From Fluctibacter corallii (GTDB lineage Bacteria > Pseudomonadota > Gammaproteobacteria > Enterobacterales > Alteromonadaceae): DNA of 64,000 nt. The translations under genes were made by a program, and so were the position numbers. The notes beneath the pieces are model-generated. The model was given only the letters and a program-made list of their open reading frames with translations, did not search any database and was not told the DNA's origin. The DNA lies in NCBI RefSeq assembly GCF_025751585.1, contig NZ_JAOWKX010000004.1, positions 186,001 to 250,000 on the forward strand, given 5' to 3'. Positions 1 to 8,093 of this stretch are shown one piece after another; positions within the stretch are counted from its first letter, which is position 1; each line of letters starts with the position of its first letter.

Positions 1-1
1 G

Positions 2-178
2 ACGTACCTACCCTTTGCGATCGCTGACAAAATCGGTGTGCCTATTTTTCTCTTCCCGTTTATTTGGGTCGGTCTGTTTTTGTATTGCTATATGGCAAAA
101 AAGAGTGCGCATGCATGGATAATGCTTTGGGGATTAGCATTGGTGCATGGGCTGTTGTCGTTCTGGGCACTTAAGTAA
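2..178 (+). CDS. C-terminal end of a small integral membrane protein (probable DUF3649-like, PepSY-module partner)
   Basis: An open frame runs from the left edge to a TAA at 176-178. It encodes about 58 very hydrophobic residues, with segments such as IFLFPFIWVGLFLYCYM and WIMLWGLALVHGLLSFW that look like two membrane helices. The start lies outside the window. The AAGGA ribosome-binding site of the next gene overlaps its stop codon, so the two are probably one transcript. A small membrane protein directly before a PepSY protein and a DUF3325-like protein repeats the order seen at 7803-9930, where the small protein resembles the DUF3649 iron-uptake family. The family is inferred from position and hydrophobicity; too little is present to confirm it by sequence. 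Confidence 0.6.
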   Translation, partial: TYLPFAIADKIGVPIFLFPFIWVGLFLYCYMAKKSAHAWIMLWGLALVHGLLSFWALK

Positions 179-188
179 GGATAGATTG

Positions 189-1841
189 ATGAAAAGCACA
201 GACATTAAAAAGCTGTATCTGGTGCACAGTTGGGTGGGGCTTGTGACTGGCGTTCTACTTTTTGTTATTGCGCTTACCGGGGCGATGTCGGTATTTGGTC
301 GACCAGAAATTAAAATATGGGCAAACCCAGATATTCGTTCGGGTATTGATATAGACACCCAACGTATAGAAACACTGATTGAAACCCATGCCAGTCATTT
401 GCCAGCGCGTTTTCATGAGGAAATTTTGGTATTTATGCCGGGCACGCGCAGTTATGCCAACTTACGTATTCTGTTTGAAGATCATGAAAATGAAGAAGCG
501 GTGTATTTGACCTTCGATAATCAAACTCTCGAAGTGATAGACCGGCAAGATGGCACACCTCGCGAAGTGTTTGCACAACGTAGAACCGATATCGCCGATT
601 TTATTGTCGACTTTCATGCAGATTTACATTTGGGTCGGCCTGTTGGCCTGTTGCTGACGGGCTTACTGGGCTTAACTCTCATGGCATCCATCGTGACGGG
701 TTTTATTATTCATCGCCAAAAATTAAAGCAGTTATTTACTTTTCGTTGGCGCAGAAGCACAGATATCACGCTAGCAGACAGCCATAAACTGTTTGGTGTA
801 TGGGGCATGATTTTTCATGGTGTGATTGGGTTTAGTGGAGCTTTTCTCGGATTAGCTACAGTATTACTTATTCCCGCTGCGGCGTTTGTTAGCTTTGGTG
901 GTGATCAGGATAAATTGATCGAAACCTTTAATACCACACCCGAGCCCGTACTGGCGCAAGTTCAGGCACCCACTCGCATCGCAGATGCGCTTGAGCATGC
1001 ATTGTCATATGACCAAGATATGCGAATGGAAGTGATGAGCATTTATGGTTACAACGATAAAAATGCTGTGATTTATGTCAGTGGTGTCGGCAGTGACAAC
1101 GTTTCTAGGCAAATCCTCAAATACGCAGGCGCCGAAGGTCACCTTGATGACGTCTTTGGCCAATTTGAAAAAGTGGGAGGCGTAACCAGTTACATTTTGG
1201 ATCTTATGTTCCCACTTCATTTCGGTAATTTTGGGGGGCCTTTTGTAAAGCTACTATGGACCGTGCTAGGTCTTAGCACGGCCTTACTTCCTTTGAGTGG
1301 CTTAATGTTGTGGATAGAGCGTGGTGTAAAAGCCAAGCAATCGAGTGTTTCGCTAAATACCTATACGCGTTTTAATCGTTTGATTACAGGCGCTTGTGGC
1401 GGCATTGTACTGGCGTGCGCTGCGCTGTTTCCAACGCAACTTTACTTAATTGCCACAGACACCATTCATAATACAGGCTTTATTATAGGGTGTGTGTTTT
1501 TCAGCTTATGGCTATTGGCAATTGCGTGGGCGTTTCTAGCGCCTTCCGTCTCTTCTGCGGCAAAACATATATTGTATACTGCGGGCGTTATACTACTGAG
1601 TGTATTACCGCTGAATACGCTGATTACGGGCGATTCGGTGCTCACAAGCACGGTAAACCAGCAATGGGAGACCTTAATTGCTGATGTAACGTTGTTTGTA
1701 CTGGGAGCCTGTATGGTGTTTTTCACGCGCAAAGGTGTGAAAGCGAGCCAGAGCGCAACGCAGGCCAATAAGACACAGGATGATACGTCATCAGCGCCAA
1801 CAAATACCGCTACGCAGCATGTAGTCAGACTCGGAGATTAG
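189..1841 (+). CDS. PepSY-associated TM helix domain protein (iron-uptake associated membrane protein)
   Basis: This 550-residue inner-membrane protein opens with KKLYLVHSWVGLVTGVLLF, typical of PepSY-associated transmembrane proteins found with TonB siderophore receptors. Helix 1 is at about residues 10-32, a soluble PepSY-like part follows, more helices lie at about 150-175 and 200-235, and a helix-rich C-terminal half includes the LDLMFPLHFGNFGG stretch. Histidines near the membrane edges (HSWVG, HADLHLG, HKLFG, FPLHFG) fit the family, some members of which are thought to reduce ferric siderophores; activity here is inference. The ATG at 189 is chosen over an upstream in-frame ATG at 147 because AAGGA at 177-181 is correctly spaced and the alternative would overlap the previous gene. 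The next gene starts 2 bases after the stop. Confidence 0.85.
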   Translation: MKSTDIKKLYLVHSWVGLVTGVLLFVIALTGAMSVFGRPEIKIWANPDIRSGIDIDTQRIETLIETHASHLPARFHEEILVFMPGTRSYANLRILFEDHENEEAVYLTFDNQTLEVIDRQDGTPREVFAQRRTDIADFIVDFHADLHLGRPVGLLLTGLLGLTLMASIVTGFIIHRQKLKQLFTFRWRRSTDITLADSHKLFGVWGMIFHGVIGFSGAFLGLATVLLIPAAAFVSFGGDQDKLIETFNTTPEPVLAQVQAPTRIADALEHALSYDQDMRMEVMSIYGYNDKNAVIYVSGVGSDNVSRQILKYAGAEGHLDDVFGQFEKVGGVTSYILDLMFPLHFGNFGGPFVKLLWTVLGLSTALLPLSGLMLWIERGVKAKQSSVSLNTYTRFNRLITGACGGIVLACAALFPTQLYLIATDTIHNTGFIIGCVFFSLWLLAIAWAFLAPSVSSAAKHILYTAGVILLSVLPLNTLITGDSVLTSTVNQQWETLIADVTLFVLGACMVFFTRKGVKASQSATQANKTQDDTSSAPTNTATQHVVRLGD

Positions 1842-1843
1842 AG

Positions 1844-2089
1844 ATGGAAAGTGTATTGGTTTTAATCGCGTTAGCAATGCAATTCTCTGGGCTGATGGTG
1901 CTTAAATCTCGCCATGGATTGACCGCGCATATTGGCAAGCGAGCGTTGGGGCTTATGCTGTTGAGTTTGTCTTTTGTGAGCTTGAGTTTGGTGTATGGGA
2001 CACTCGCAGGGTGTCTCATCGGAATCGCACTCATTGGAATGATGGGCATGATTGTATCCATTGTTCCGGCCCGCGCCTCAGCGGGATAA
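1844..2089 (+). CDS. Small DUF3325-like membrane protein
   Basis: This is an 81-residue protein with about three hydrophobic segments (residues 3-17, 30-50 and 54-73). It starts 2 bases after the PepSY gene, and its GGAG ribosome-binding site lies inside the end of that gene, so the two are translationally linked. The same type of short helix-rich protein follows the second PepSY gene at 9580-9930. In known siderophore loci the small protein after a PepSY gene is usually assigned to DUF3325. No catalytic residues are evident and its biochemical role is unknown. The family call rests on context and general appearance. Confidence 0.7.
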   Translation: MESVLVLIALAMQFSGLMVLKSRHGLTAHIGKRALGLMLLSLSFVSLSLVYGTLAGCLIGIALIGMMGMIVSIVPARASAG

Positions 2090-2185
2090 GGCTATCTTAT
2101 ATCGATTGAGGCAGAGAATAAGGGCAGACATCGCTAACTTCGTGGGCTAGGATCAGAAAATTATCATAAGTAGTCTCATGCACAT

Positions 2186-3055
2186 ATGAATTTACAACAC
2201 CTTAAAGCACTGCTATTGGCAATGGAATTAGGCTCTATCTCTGCGGCTGCGCGTAAGCTTGGAAAACGTCAGTCGCAGGTGAGCCAATGGATTGCAGACA
2301 TAGAGATTGATTTAGGTGTTACTGTGTTTGAGCGAACAGGCAATACAACACGATTGAGCCAGCACGGCGAACATTTGCTTCCCCACCTAGTTCATACGCT
2401 GAGTCAGGCTGAACGCTTGATTCAATCCGCTGCTCAGCTGTCTTCTGGCTTGCCTCATACTATTCGTTTTGGTCTGGACGACTATGTGCCTGTTGTCCCT
2501 ATGATAAAAGCCATGAGAGCGGTGAAGGAGCTTCAATCCGTTAATATTGAAATGGTAAGGGGCAGTCAGAGTGCGCTTATTGCTCATGTGTTAGCGGGCG
2601 AGCTAGATGTCGCCTTAGTGCATGAAACGTCGGCGATTAATCGGCCTGATATCGATTTTCGTCATGTAGGGGCATATCGCGACGTGTTAGTTTGTGGTAT
2701 CACTCATGCTTTGGCATTGAAATCATCAGTCACTCGCGCTGAACTCGCTGAGTGCCGTGAACTACTGTTAAGTGCGCATGAGGCGTCCACTGAAAGTGGG
2801 TTCAGCGCGAAGTATGCTATGTTCGATGATATTCATGCTCTGACTACTGCACTTGAGTTAGGGGAGGGATTCGCGCTTATTCCTGAGCAGTGGGTGGCGA
2901 CACAGCTTGTATCTGGCACACTAAAGCGTCTCATATGTGACTTTCGACCTGAATCCGTCTCGCACAATCTTGAGCTTTGCTGGCGCGCCGAGTTTTTACA
3001 ACACACGCTCGGCACGCAGTTATTACAAGCGATTCAGGTTCAATACGCAATGTAA
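2186..3055 (+). CDS. LysR-family transcriptional regulator
   Basis: This 289-residue protein has the LysR layout. An N-terminal winged helix-turn-helix (about residues 1-60; MNLQHLKALLLAMELGSISAAARKLG, then QSQVSQWIADIE) is followed by a linker helix and a periplasmic-binding-protein-like effector domain (about 90-285). The length is normal. It lies 96 bases after the DUF3325-like gene on the same strand. LysR regulators often act on adjacent genes, here possibly the deiminase at 3068-4162 that converges on it or the upstream iron genes, but no operator could be identified. The effector is unknown. Confidence 0.9.
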   Translation: MNLQHLKALLLAMELGSISAAARKLGKRQSQVSQWIADIEIDLGVTVFERTGNTTRLSQHGEHLLPHLVHTLSQAERLIQSAAQLSSGLPHTIRFGLDDYVPVVPMIKAMRAVKELQSVNIEMVRGSQSALIAHVLAGELDVALVHETSAINRPDIDFRHVGAYRDVLVCGITHALALKSSVTRAELAECRELLLSAHEASTESGFSAKYAMFDDIHALTTALELGEGFALIPEQWVATQLVSGTLKRLICDFRPESVSHNLELCWRAEFLQHTLGTQLLQAIQVQYAM

Positions 3056-3067
3056 GAGGCGGCCCAA

Positions 3068-4162
3068 TTAACCATTTGGTTGATATCGATTCTGTTCTAG
3101 CCAGCCCAGATATTTCTCAGCGTTTTCTCCTCTAAGTTGCCACGACATGCACCTCACTCCGCCGCCCATATGACAAACCTGTGAAGATTGCACTGGGATG
3201 ACGGTTTTGTTTGTCCAGCGCTGTATGTCGGCCAAAGCAAGTTGGTCTTCTGGAATACCAAATTGTGGTAAATAGATACGTGAAGGTGTTACAAGCATAT
3301 TGGTATATAGACCACACGCAGAGCCAAATTTCTCATCGTAAATATCGCTGTCATCATAGGGGGTGACGATATTGTGGATCGTTACACCGGGTAAGCCTGC
3401 TTCTAAATCTTTCTTTAACCTGCGCGCGTAAGCCGGGTCGTCTGGATAAGAGTTAATAACGAGTGTATTTGGCGCGATAAAAGCAACTACACCATCGGCA
3501 TGCTCCAATCCGCCTTGTTCGTCTGCTTCGATGAATGCAACATGGTCGATAGACGGATAAGCTGTAAGTATTGAGCGGGCTTCGCTTTCGGTCAGTTCAT
3601 TGTCGCGTAAAAACTTGCGGCTGATTACTACACGGCCATGGTAGTCATCCACAAAGTTACCACCATCATTGAGCCAATCGCTGGCGCGATATGCGAGTTG
3701 TGCTGCATCTATTGATTGTCCCAGCTGCGCTTGAACTCGGCCTGCTTCTCCGACGGGGCTTCCTGCCTGGCCGGCTGGTGTATAACGAAACTGGATGGGA
3801 GACACCGCATTTGAGAGGCTAAAATCCCGCATCCAGATGTCGTTTTGAGGAACGATGTACACGCGCTTCTCCCCTAACACCTCTGCGTAATCCCAGTATG
3901 ACATTTCATCTGTGAGTACGATGAAATTGTCGTGCTTAGCGGCCTCTTTGGCATAGGCAACATGGAACTGAAAGATATCATCAGCTACCTCGGCATAGTA
4001 AGGATCGTCATAACGTGGAGACGCCACCACGATCAGCTCTTTTTGCGCTAATAAATTCGTATTGCCTTGCTGCATGGTGGGCTCCTGATTAACAGCGTCG
4101 AGGTCTTTACTGCAACCTAATAATGTAACAAGCATTAGGCATAGTAGGGCGGGTTTGAACAT
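3068..4162 (-). CDS. Agmatine deiminase / peptidylarginine deiminase family lipoprotein
   Basis: This 364-residue protein belongs to the guanidino-group-modifying family that includes agmatine deiminase and bacterial peptidylarginine deiminase. Family landmarks are the WMRDFSLSN motif with Asp113, the DGGNF motif near 166-170, the EHADG motif with His221 and Asp223, and a GGGVRC motif with the presumed nucleophile Cys338. Unlike cytoplasmic agmatine deiminases it has a lipoprotein signal with a lipobox ending LLGC at Cys17, so it should be anchored in the periplasm or outer membrane. The substrate, free agmatine or arginine residues of peptides, cannot be decided from sequence. It converges with the LysR gene, with 12 bases between the stops. 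Confidence 0.85.
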   Translation of the reverse strand: MFKPALLCLMLVTLLGCSKDLDAVNQEPTMQQGNTNLLAQKELIVVASPRYDDPYYAEVADDIFQFHVAYAKEAAKHDNFIVLTDEMSYWDYAEVLGEKRVYIVPQNDIWMRDFSLSNAVSPIQFRYTPAGQAGSPVGEAGRVQAQLGQSIDAAQLAYRASDWLNDGGNFVDDYHGRVVISRKFLRDNELTESEARSILTAYPSIDHVAFIEADEQGGLEHADGVVAFIAPNTLVINSYPDDPAYARRLKKDLEAGLPGVTIHNIVTPYDDSDIYDEKFGSACGLYTNMLVTPSRIYLPQFGIPEDQLALADIQRWTNKTVIPVQSSQVCHMGGGVRCMSWQLRGENAEKYLGWLEQNRYQPNG

Positions 4163-4351
4163 TGTATTTTCCTATTCGGTTAGCGGATGGAATTTAATAC
4201 ACTCACGGCAGCGCAACGACGTAATGAGTGCACTTCAGCGAGGGGCGATTAAGCCAAAACAATGCATAAAGTAGAGTATAAGAAATACAATGAAAAAGGG
4301 CTGAGTATCTGACTTTTTAGATACTGAAAAAGGCGCGGTGAAATATGAACA

Positions 4352-4380
4352 TAAAAAAAGGAAGCGCTTTGGCTTCCTTA
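4352..4380 (-). terminator. Rho-independent terminator of the PEP-CTERM gene
   Basis: An 8-bp perfect stem (AAGGAAGC / GCTTCCTT) with a 6-base loop is followed, on the minus strand, by a run of seven T. It lies 17 bases beyond the stop codon of the PEP-CTERM gene. Confidence 0.8.
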
Positions 4381-4396
4381 TTTGGCGTGATTTCGT

Positions 4397-4972
4397 TTAC
4401 GCTTTTCTGCGTGCAGCGGCAATTAGCAGTAATGATAAAGCCGTAAGCAGTAAGCCGTGTGGCTCAGGTACTGCCGTTGCTGTATTTTTGTCAGTGGTTA
4501 CATTGAATTGACCTGCATTCACCGTACTACCCAAGGTGTTAGTGCCGCCAGACCCATTGCTAAAGACAACGTTACCAGAGAAGTTGACCCAAATGCTATC
4601 CCATGCGACAAAGCGGCCATTACCGCGGTCTGCTACTGATGCAAAGGTGGTCTGATCGGTAATTGCTTGCCCTTCATCAACAGATGCGTCCCAACTAATA
4701 CCGTATGTATTTTGAATGTTATCTGGAATATTGGCAGCATAGAATCCTAGTACGTTACCACGAATAACGGCAGCAAATAGGTCGCTAAATAAAGTACCAC
4801 TTTGTCCATTCAGATAATTTTCAGCGCCGCTGCTAAGGCCTAAACGTGACCATTGTGTGCCATCCACTGCATCTTCGTAAACCAATGCAGGCGATGAAGG
4901 GGCAACGTTAATCAACGTAGCTTGCGTTGAAAAAGACAATACGGCTAATAGACCAACTAGAAAGGTTTTCAC
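4397..4972 (-). CDS. Secreted PEP-CTERM sorting domain protein
   Basis: This 191-residue exported protein starts with a signal peptide (about residues 1-19, VKTFLVGLLAVLSFSTQA) and ends in a PEP-CTERM tail: VPEP, a hydrophobic helix, then the basic end AARRK. Such tails direct proteins to exosortase (EpsH/XrtA-type) for cleavage and surface attachment or release, often with exopolysaccharide. The middle (about residues 20-165) is rich in Asn, Gly, Ser and Thr and matches no enzyme I recognise. The GTG at 4972 is chosen because AGGAG at 4980-4984 is well spaced; an upstream TTG at 4990 would lie before that site. No exosortase gene is in this window. Confidence 0.85.
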   Translation of the reverse strand: MKTFLVGLLAVLSFSTQATLINVAPSSPALVYEDAVDGTQWSRLGLSSGAENYLNGQSGTLFSDLFAAVIRGNVLGFYAANIPDNIQNTYGISWDASVDEGQAITDQTTFASVADRGNGRFVAWDSIWVNFSGNVVFSNGSGGTNTLGSTVNAGQFNVTTDKNTATAVPEPHGLLLTALSLLLIAAARRKA

Positions 4973-5259
4973 TACACCACTCCTATACAACAGGTGATAA
5001 ATTGAATGTATTTTAAATTTTCACGCATTACATAAGCATTATGTGTGCCAATAATAAATTTTAATTAAAACAGCAAGATAAACCTTTTTCTGGTGGTGGG
5101 TGTAAAATTTGTTGACGGATTTTTATCTGGATTTTGCTTTTCGATGTAGTTTCTATCGCCTGCCTTACGACATACAGATAGCGTAATAAATGACTCCTAT
5201 TGTATAAAAGTTAATCAAACGTTTCCTTTTTTGCTAATAATATTCGAATAAATATTGAA

Positions 5260-5278
5260 AATGATAATAGTTATCATT
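5260..5278. promoter_or_regulatory. Fur box upstream of the TonB-dependent receptor
   Basis: The 19-base sequence AATGATAATAGTTATCATT is a perfect 8-3-8 inverted repeat matching the classical Fur operator closely. It sits 88 bases before the receptor start codon, in the 394-base gap between the divergent PEP-CTERM gene and the receptor. Iron-replete repression of the receptor and the genes behind it is the expected effect. The -35 and -10 elements could not be fixed with confidence. Confidence 0.85.
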
Positions 5279-5366
5279 AATATCCGCGGAATCTTTTGGC
5301 TTTATCTCAGAAGCCACCTTAATCGGTGACCCGCGTTACCACAAACTGTTAGTTGTAAGGAATACC

Positions 5367-7799
5367 ATGCATCGTAGTCGTTTATCTTATATTGCCGCGC
5401 TTGTTATCGCGAGCGTGTCTGGTAATACATTCGCTGAGCAAGCATCTGTCTCTTCGCCTGCCGAGTCTTCGTTAAAAAACAGCTCCGAAGCGCTTGAAAA
5501 GATCACTGTTTACGGTCGCCACAATGCGTTGATTCTGAATTCAGGCACCGCGACTAAGTCCAATATGAGCTTAATGGATACACCTGCAGCAATTGTGGTG
5601 GTGGATAAAACCTTACTCGACCAACAAAATGCGTTTTCACTTCAAGACGCACTTCGTAATGTGAGTGGTTTAGGGCAAGCCGGTAACAACTATGGCATCG
5701 GTGATAATTTGGTGGTGCGTGGTTTAGGCGTAAATTATGCTTACGACGGGATGTTTGGCGGTGCAGATCTAGAAAATAGCTACAACCCAACCCGTTCACT
5801 GACCAACGTCGAGAGCATTGAAGTGTTAAAAGGGCCTGCTACAGGGCTATATGGCATCGGTGCTGCGGGTGGTGTGATTAACCTAGTTGAAAAAAAACCG
5901 CTATTTCAATCTCAAACATTGTTTAGCGGAACTATAGGAGAGTGGGATCACACTCGTTTGATGGTTGATAACACTGGACCAATAAACGATAAGTTAGCAT
6001 ACCGTGTTGTGGCAGCGCACGAACAAGAAGACGGCTACAGAGATCTAGGCAATGAGCGTGCGGAAGTTTATGGCTCACTAAAATTCAATGCTTCAGACAC
6101 GCATGAGTTCTTATTCTCGGCTGCTTACATCGATGATAAGGTGCAAATAGACTCTATTGGACATCCAGTTCGTATTCTCAATCGAGACAGCCTTGCTGGC
6201 GAAGGTGATGAGATTACGGCTGATCGCCTTGTGAATGATAGCGATGCCGATAACGATAAAAAATTGGGGATTCAGTTGACTGATGCTCAGCGAGAGCAGC
6301 TGGCGGCGTCGATTAATGATACAGATGGTGTTTTACCCTTAGATCTTGGTGCTACGGGATTGATTTCGCCTTTATCTCGTCCTAATGCGGGTGAAGAAGT
6401 GCGCATTAAGGTTCGTCATGACGTAGATTTTTCAGCACAAACTAAACTGCGTCATCAATTTCAATACCGTGAATACGATTCTAACTTCGTGAGACAAACC
6501 GGTGCATACAATTACGTGTACTGGAATCGCTACGGAGAAATCAATGCTGAGCCTCGCGCACCATTAGAGGTAGATGGTGTGTTATACCCTTACGCAGCGC
6601 GCAGACAGGAGTACCGCAAGCAGGAAGTGTCTGAAACGACGCTTCAATATTTTGCTGATTTGCAGTCTACTTGGTCGTGGGGAGCGTTTGAAGGTGAGCA
6701 TTTGCTGAGTGTGAATTATGAAAACCGTGACATGTCGGTCATGTCATGGTCTGCTTATGATGCAGATGGCAGCAGCGGAGATAATCCCATTCCATATATC
6801 TTAGATATTCGCTCTCCTAATTGGCCGACAGGGCGCTTTGAAGATTACGATACAGCGTTGCGTACCAATTATGATAAAGAAGTATCGGCATACGGTATTA
6901 GTGCGCAAGAAGTACTCTATTTTGACGAAAAACTGACTGCGCGTATCGGAGTGGCGTACTCGGCAATAGAACAAAAATACCAGCACAAAGGAACGGATCG
7001 TGCACCTGAAGCGAGCGCCGAGGCGGATACGGATGATTCAGGTCTTACCTATAATCTTGGGCTGAATTATTCGGTGACTGAGAATGTGTCTACGTTTGTA
7101 AATTATGCAAAAGGACGCACTGCATATAGCATACTCGGAGCTGTCGATGGTGAGGATGATCGCCCTGACTCTGAGTCAAAGTCGTTTGATATAGGCGTGC
7201 GCTTTACTGCTTTTGACGAAGACCTTTTAGGTTCTTTTGTTTGGTTTGAAACTCGCCGCACTAACTTGCGCTACGGCAATGAACTGTATAACGATAACCC
7301 TGAGGATCCTGAGTTCAATGTATCGGTTCCGCAGTACTTTTACGATGATGAGGACAACTCTGAAGGCTTTGAGTTTGATTTAAACTTTGCGCTGATGGAA
7401 AGCTGGTCGATGAACCTAAACTATACTCGTCAAGATGCGATTAATATTCGCTCACAAGAGCGTTTAGGCCAAACCAAAGGCGTTCCCAAGCACATGGGCG
7501 GCGTTTGGACAGAGTATACGATGCCCATTAATCTTCTAAATAATCCGATCTCATTCAGATTAGGCGCTGATTATGTCGGCGAAAGAACGATTAATTCGAC
7601 TTCGTTTGGTTTACCCGATGCCGTGATTAATAGCTATGTGGTATGGGATGCAGGCATATCTTATCAGGCTGAAGAGTGGGATGTTCAACTTAATATAAAT
7701 AATTTGTTTGATAAAACCTATTATTCAAAAGCAATGTTCCTAGGCGGGTTGCCCGGTGAAGAGCGTAATATCAGCCTAACTGTAAATTACAGGCTGTAA
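5367..7799 (+). CDS. TonB-dependent siderophore receptor
   Basis: This 810-residue outer-membrane receptor has a signal peptide (about 1-23, ending NTFA), a TonB-box-like EKITVYGR segment near residues 44-51, a plug domain (about 60-185, with DALRNVSGL and the VESIEVLKGPATGLYG motif) and a 22-strand-type barrel ending in aromatic NISLTVNYRL. The segment NINNLFDKTYYSKA near the C-terminus is typical of ferrichrome/catecholate-type siderophore receptors. A Fur box lies upstream, and a small membrane protein, a PepSY protein and a DUF3325-like protein follow with almost no spacing, forming a complete import module. The exact siderophore cannot be read from sequence. Confidence 0.93.
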   Translation: MHRSRLSYIAALVIASVSGNTFAEQASVSSPAESSLKNSSEALEKITVYGRHNALILNSGTATKSNMSLMDTPAAIVVVDKTLLDQQNAFSLQDALRNVSGLGQAGNNYGIGDNLVVRGLGVNYAYDGMFGGADLENSYNPTRSLTNVESIEVLKGPATGLYGIGAAGGVINLVEKKPLFQSQTLFSGTIGEWDHTRLMVDNTGPINDKLAYRVVAAHEQEDGYRDLGNERAEVYGSLKFNASDTHEFLFSAAYIDDKVQIDSIGHPVRILNRDSLAGEGDEITADRLVNDSDADNDKKLGIQLTDAQREQLAASINDTDGVLPLDLGATGLISPLSRPNAGEEVRIKVRHDVDFSAQTKLRHQFQYREYDSNFVRQTGAYNYVYWNRYGEINAEPRAPLEVDGVLYPYAARRQEYRKQEVSETTLQYFADLQSTWSWGAFEGEHLLSVNYENRDMSVMSWSAYDADGSSGDNPIPYILDIRSPNWPTGRFEDYDTALRTNYDKEVSAYGISAQEVLYFDEKLTARIGVAYSAIEQKYQHKGTDRAPEASAEADTDDSGLTYNLGLNYSVTENVSTFVNYAKGRTAYSILGAVDGEDDRPDSESKSFDIGVRFTAFDEDLLGSFVWFETRRTNLRYGNELYNDNPEDPEFNVSVPQYFYDDEDNSEGFEFDLNFALMESWSMNLNYTRQDAINIRSQERLGQTKGVPKHMGGVWTEYTMPINLLNNPISFRLGADYVGERTINSTSFGLPDAVINSYVVWDAGISYQAEEWDVQLNINNLFDKTYYSKAMFLGGLPGEERNISLTVNYRL

Positions 7800-7802
7800 A
7801 CA

Positions 7803-8093
7803 TTGAGACCATCCTCTTACTCAATGCAGGTGGCTAGCTATACGCTAGCCGCTTTGTTTGGAAGTGTTATTGCTGCCTCATCAATGAGCTTTGGCATGAT
7901 CCCTGTCTTTATTCTCCTATTCGACATGTCGCTGGCAAGCGCGGTGTATCTGACTAGCATTGTTAGCTTTCTCTTTTATCTGACATGTTTACTCGTTTGT
8001 TATTGCATGCCTTCATCAATCAAAGCTTGGCTATTTTTGTTGGCTGTTTCGGTAGTCGGAGCCAGTATGTATTGGAGTTTAATGCCGTTATGA
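7803..8093 (+). CDS. Small DUF3649-like membrane protein of the siderophore module
   Basis: This protein of up to 96 residues is almost entirely hydrophobic, with three predicted helices (about 12-32, 36-65 and 72-92). It starts 4 bases after the receptor stop, probably at the TTG at 7803; an ATG at 7824 is an alternative and neither has a strong ribosome-binding site. Its stop overlaps the start of the next gene (ATGA). Small proteins of this type between a TonB receptor and a PepSY protein are usually placed in DUF3649. The role is unknown beyond the link to iron uptake. Confidence 0.75.
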   Translation: MRPSSYSMQVASYTLAALFGSVIAASSMSFGMIPVFILLFDMSLASAVYLTSIVSFLFYLTCLLVCYCMPSSIKAWLFLLAVSVVGASMYWSLMPL

